Shown here in pieces: positions 60,160-64,000 of a stretch of DNA of 64,000 nt; positions within the stretch are counted from its first letter, which is position 1, and each line of letters opens with the position of its first letter. This DNA comes from Leptodontidium sp. MPI-SDFR-AT-0119 (lineage: Eukaryota > Ascomycota > Leotiomycetes > Helotiales > Leptodontidiaceae). A program made the translations under genes and the position numbers. The stretch lies in assembly GCA_020726505.1 (NCBI GenBank), contig JAHLEZ010000043.1, positions 62,001 to 126,000 of the forward strand, written 5' to 3'. Under the pieces are notes generated by a model. That model was not told the DNA's origin. It ran no database searches and worked only from the letters and a program-made list of their open reading frames with translations.

Positions 60160-60425
60160 AATCCTCAAACTTTCCCACAAACCTTCTCCTCCCCTCCTCT
60201 CCATCCCCCCACGCCCCCCTCTCACATCAATCAAAGTCAATTCACAGTACCGGCATTTCGAAAATCCTGCCCTGAGTATCACAAACTCTCAAACTTTTCC
60301 TCAAACTTTCCATCAAACCATTTCCTCCCCTCCCCTCTATCCCCCACGCCCCTCTCACATCAATTAAAGTCAAAGTCAATCCACAGTACCTAGGTACAGC
60401 ACCGGCATTTCAAAAATCCAGCCCC
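60160..60425. repeat. Tandem direct duplication, unit about 120-130 nt
   Basis: Copy 1 (about 60160-60278) and copy 2 (about 60290-60422) share, in order, TCAAACTTTCC, CCTCCCCTC, CCCCACGCCCC, TCTCACATCAAT, AAAGTCAA, CACAGTACC and CACCGGCATTT/CCGGCATTTC. Copy 2 has small insertions (a repeated AAAGTCAA and a TAGGTACAG stretch). No coding content. Confidence 0.7.
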
Positions 60426-61463
60426 ACCAAACCTCTCCCTCTCAATCTTCATCTCCATTAACACCCCACCAGGAATCCGAAAGAGAAAAGAAAGAGAAAA
60501 GAAAGGAAAAAACATACAGCTCCTTAGTCATAGATCCAAGTCCCAGATCCAAGCCCGATACTCATCCCGATTCCGCTTCCGACACCGGCACCCGGCACAA
60601 TTCACAGCACTGCAAAAAAAGCAACTTTGTGCCGAGATAGATACTCACAACGGGATACGCTGACTGCGTCTGCTCGGATTTGTCCTTTTCGTGACCACCA
60701 ACCCGACTGACCGACTTCCCTCGGTCCGTGGGCGAGGCGCTGTACTTTACGAAGGTACAGTTCACTGCTAAGACGAAAAAAGGAAAGTCTCTTTTCTTAC
60801 ACCCAATAACGAGAAGGTGAGGAACATGTGTCATGTCATATTTAGATATGAGAGGAGAGGAACCAACCGAAGAGGGTAATACATGCGAGGCAGGGCAGGG
60901 CGGGGCGGTGTGGGGTGAGGGGTGAGGGGTGATTACCTACACAGTATGTAGTGTCTAACTATTGTGGTGTGTGGGCGTGGTACTCGTGTCGTATCCAGCG
61001 GTGTGAACGGTGTGCTGCGATGTGATGGGCGTTTCTGGGGTGCATGATTAGGGGATCATGTGAGTTTTATCCTGTCCTGTCCTGTTTATTCTGGTTGTTT
61101 CTGTTTCTCATTATTAAGTAGAAGGAGGTAAGTATTGGAATGAACGCCTCGATATGCCACGTTGAAGGCTGAAGACGAGAGACGGGAGACGGGAGGAGAA
61201 GGAGGATGAGGGAGGAATCGAATTGAATCGGTGACACCGGTGACATGGCTTCGGGCCTGGGTCTGGGTATGGGTATGGGATGATCACACTTCCTCTCTCT
61301 AGGTACTTTGTATCTCTCTATAGCTGTAAGTAAGTACTATACTCTATGTGTGGACTTTAAGACCAGAGATCTTTTTATCGGAAACAGGCCAGTATGTGGA
61401 AGTTACAATATGTGTTTCGACATGCATTTCTTCATTTTTCCATTTTCTTTTAAGGACCTACTG

Positions 61464-61483
61464 TCCATCCATCCATCCATCCA
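61464..61483. repeat. (ATCC)n microsatellite
   Basis: About five tandem units in gene-free DNA. Confidence 0.85.
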
Positions 61484-62148
61484 CCATGCTATGCTACCTG
61501 CACAGGGAACTTCCATCCCCATGAATCTCGCTCCCTCCTCATCCACCTCATTCATTGCCCTCCACTCATTCATATAAGTACCTTACCTTACTATACACAA
61601 AATCCCCCCCCATCTCCTCCCCCTCCCACTTTTCCTGCTCATGCTCAACTACACCCGCCCCTGCCTCAGCCTCATCCTCATCCTCCCTCTTATCAAAAGA
61701 CTCTCTCTCCTCTCTCTCTCAAAAAACAGCCCAAGAAGGAAAATCGAAAATCGAAAATCGTGAAAATCAAAGAAAACTCCTCCCAATGCAAATTTTTTTT
61801 TGAAGACCAGTCCAAATCCCAAATCCCAAATCCCAAATCCAGATCCCAATCCAAGCTATCCCATCCTTCCCAATGCAGCCGCGTATGTATGCGTGGTGTT
61901 GTATGTGTTCAATCGTCTGTCTTGTTCATGTATGTCATGCTTCGTCGTTCTTTTTGTGGGGGTTGATAGGAGTGTAGTTGATTCGAGTCGAGTTGGGTCG
62001 AGTTGGTCCGGATTGGGTATATGCCATGTCACTTCGCGTGGTTTTCATATGTGGGATGTTGACCATCCCCCTTCATGTATACACCCTCGCTTCAGTCCAC
62101 TTATCCCATTCCATCCCATCATCTCCCAATACCCCCCAACTCATCTCA

Positions 62149-63649
62149 TCACTTCTCCCCCGCCACCACCGTCGTAGTCTCCAACAACGGCCCCAACGCC
62201 TCCAACGCCCTCCCCGCTCCACCCTTACTCAAAATAACCGCTCCCGCCCTCGCCGTACTCAAATAACTCAACTCCGCCCCATCTTCATCCCCCCCCTCCC
62301 CCAAACTCCCCCTCACCACTCCCCCTCCGTCCAACCTCACAAAGCTTCCCGGCAACACCACACACAATCCCCGTACTCTCCAACGGAAGATCCCCCAGAT
62401 CCAAAAAGATAGGAACGAGTTCCCCATCCACGTCGCCGGCGATACTGTTCCCGAAGAGCCAGAGGAGTGATTTATCGAGCAGGAGGGACGGCGCGTCATC
62501 TTGTGCTAGGGTGATGGAGATGAAGCGCGGGCGGGTTACGAGGGCGGATATGAGTCCGATGTAGAATTTGGGGTCGATTGTTGAGAGGAAGTTGGGTTCA
62601 TTTCCATCCTCATCTCCATCCTCACCCTCATCCTCCCCATTCTCATCCCCATAACCATTCCCATTCCCATTGTGGCCATTCCCATTGCCATTTGAATACC
62701 CATTCGAACCCCCACGATGGTGATGGTGATTATGCCCGTTCGAGCCTGAGTACGAATCATCCCTCAATATCTCCTTCCCAGAACACTGCACGAGATGCAA
62801 CCCCGGCTCCACGAACGGCACCACGCCCCTCTTCCTCAACTGCTTGAACGTCCTAACCTGCAGCTCCGCGACATTACTCGGCGGCGGCGTACTAGGCGGT
62901 GCGGACTCACTACTCGCCGCAGACGGGATCCTCGAATGCGCGTGCGCATGATTCAAACTCGGCGCTTGAACAACATACGCGCTCTCATTCTCCGAGAACT
63001 CAAACCCCCTCTCTAGAAGCGCGGCGCCGACAGTCTGCCGGTCTTTAGAAGGCACGAGGATGAAATCGGTATAGTACGTCGTGATGAAGAAGATGGGTAT
63101 AGCAGCCATTGCCAGCGGGGCAGTGAGATCCATGACCCTCTGTCCGGCTTCCATGCCGGCGCTGTTGACGCTGAAGACTATATAGGTGTCTTTTGAGATA
63201 TGGCATTGTTTTGCCTGATGGGTCGGCAGGCGGGTGATTAAGGGCGCGAAGACGTTCTGGGCCCACGAGGCGTGGCATACTATACTGCATTCGAGGGGGG
63301 TGACGGAGATGTTGAGGAAGTGGTGGTTGTTTGTGCTTGTTAGCCCTGAGAGGGGACCTTCCGGGTCGAGGGTGTTGTGGGTTGGTCCGCCGTGGGGGAG
63401 GAGGATGCGGAGGATGGGTTGGAGGAGGGAGGCGTAGAGGGTGAGGGGGATGTGGATTAGACTGAATTGTCCTTCCTGTTTGGTGAGGTTGTTAGTGCTG
63501 GTGTTGGTGTTGGTGTTGGGTAGGAGGATCGGTTTTATGCTTGTGAATGGAAATGGGAACATAGGGCTGATGGGGAGGGGAAGAGGAGAGGTAGGAGGTG
63601 CGTAGTTGTGGAGGAGGAGGAGACATTGGTGATGAATGAGTAGAGTCAT
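62149..63649 (-). CDS. ACT-domain protein, CASTOR/GATS-like, with apparent frameshift
   Basis: Conserved blocks of the fungal ACT_7/CASTOR-like family: FSLIHIPLTLYASLLQPILR, then SVTPLECSIVCHASWAQNVF, ISKDTYIVFSVNSAGMEAGQ, MAAIPIFFITTYYTDFILVP, ELQVRTFKQLRKRG and ALVTRPRFISITLAQDD. CASTOR proteins bind arginine and regulate TORC1 in animals; fungal relatives are uncharacterised. Between ACT halves sits a low-complexity insert rich in Asn, Gly, His, Glu and Asp (about residues 300-350). The first frame runs STGIVCGVAGKL and then leaves conserved sequence, stopping at 62285. The expected C-terminus (AELSYLSTARAGAVILSKGG..) lies one frame over and stops at 62149. One extra T in CTTT at about 62341-62343 explains it. 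The N-terminus is uncertain: 63649 or a later Met such as that in PMFPFPFTS. Confidence 0.75.
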
Positions 63650-64000
63650 GATCTATCTTTGCATTCGTCACCAGCTCAGTTCAAGTCATCTCATCACAAG
63701 AACAAGTCAATGTGATGTATTGGACCTTGGTACGAAGACTGAGTAAGGCTTGCGTAGAATTGACAGCCAGATGACCAAGCCCATGATACAACCATGAATA
63801 CCAAACCAGAAACCAAAGGCTGGCAACCAAAAAACTATAGAACCGTGGGCACAGACAGAGTGGTAAAAACTGGCGCGAGAGTGAACAAACTTACAATGAA
63901 GGATATTTGTGCATTCATATTGAATATCTTCTTTCCTCTTTTCCCAATCAGTTCGTATCCCGCTTGACCAAACCAAGGATTTCAACCCAGTTCGAATCAA
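63650..64000. other. Right edge, no feature defended
   Basis: 5' flank of the ACT-domain gene. An open minus frame from 64000 to 63707 has no recognisable motif and runs off the window. GTTCGAATC near 63990 resembles a tRNA B-box but the window ends there. Confidence 0.35.

Larger units (their letters stand above)
57874..62148. other. Gene-free 4.3-kb low-complexity region
   Basis: Purine- and pyrimidine-skewed short repeats dominate: GAAGTGAGAT near 57985-58020, GAAAGGAAGG near 58463, CAATCTCAAGCT near 60045, a 115-nt tandem duplication near 60160, ATCC near 61464. Open frames here are short and biased in composition, with no family match. It is likely promoter and leader sequence for the rhodopsin gene on one side and spacer for the rest. 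Confidence 0.45.

Noticed and set aside
57874..62148. Biosynthetic cluster genes near the monooxygenase and rhodopsin
   Set aside because: No PKS, NRPS, terpene or carotenoid enzyme motif in any frame I examined.
63980..64000. B-box-like GTTCGAATC at the right edge
   Set aside because: No cloverleaf can be built from the bases left in the window.

Overview
The window reads as nuclear DNA of a filamentous ascomycete (Pezizomycotina; a leotiomycete is my guess). The genes are cut by many 45-100 nt GT..AG introns, and the families present are typical of these fungi: Zn2Cys6 regulator, ABCC and MFS exporters, CarO-type rhodopsin, acetamidase-like amidase, BBE-like FAD oxidase and GFA enzyme. No rRNA, complete tRNA, CRISPR array or intact transposon was found. 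Exon boundaries below were set by hand from splice consensus and unbroken reading phase; where given as complete, exon sums are multiples of three.

Left part (0.5-6.5 kb) is a graveyard. It holds an NCS1 nucleobase permease pseudogene (minus), a Zn2Cys6 transcription factor pseudogene (minus) and a TauD-type dioxygenase pseudogene (plus). They carry frameshifts and stops such as CAG to TAG and CAA to TAA, the kind C-to-T change gives. From 7.0 to 11.4 kb lie an intact amadoriase/sarcosine-oxidase-like flavoenzyme (plus) and a Dal5/Tna1-type anion permease (minus). With the three relics this looks like the remains of a nitrogen-scavenging gene group.

After a gene-poor 4.6 kb come a fungal hypothetical protein (16-17 kb), a DHA1-like MFS transporter (17.6-19.5 kb) and, divergently, a 17-exon ABCC transporter (20.0-25.3 kb). 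Next are a small secreted protein, an SDR dehydrogenase and a reverse-transcriptase-related gene of the cellular rvt type (28.9-31.6 kb) that contains one in-frame TGA. A decayed RNase H-like gene follows at 32 kb.

From 34 to 46 kb the content is mixed: a secreted BBE-like FAD oxidase, a GFA-domain enzyme, a WD40/inositol-polyphosphate 5-phosphatase of about 1190 aa, a small DUF4748-like protein and a CID-domain RNA-processing protein. The last three look like conserved core genes.

The right part (48-64 kb) has an amidase, a 436-bp MITE-like element, a cysteine-rich single-pass wall-sensor-like protein, an intronless TetX-like flavin monooxygenase, a rhodopsin with all proton-pump residues, 4.3 kb of low-complexity gene-free DNA, and an ACT-domain (CASTOR-like) protein with an apparent +1 frameshift near its C-terminus.
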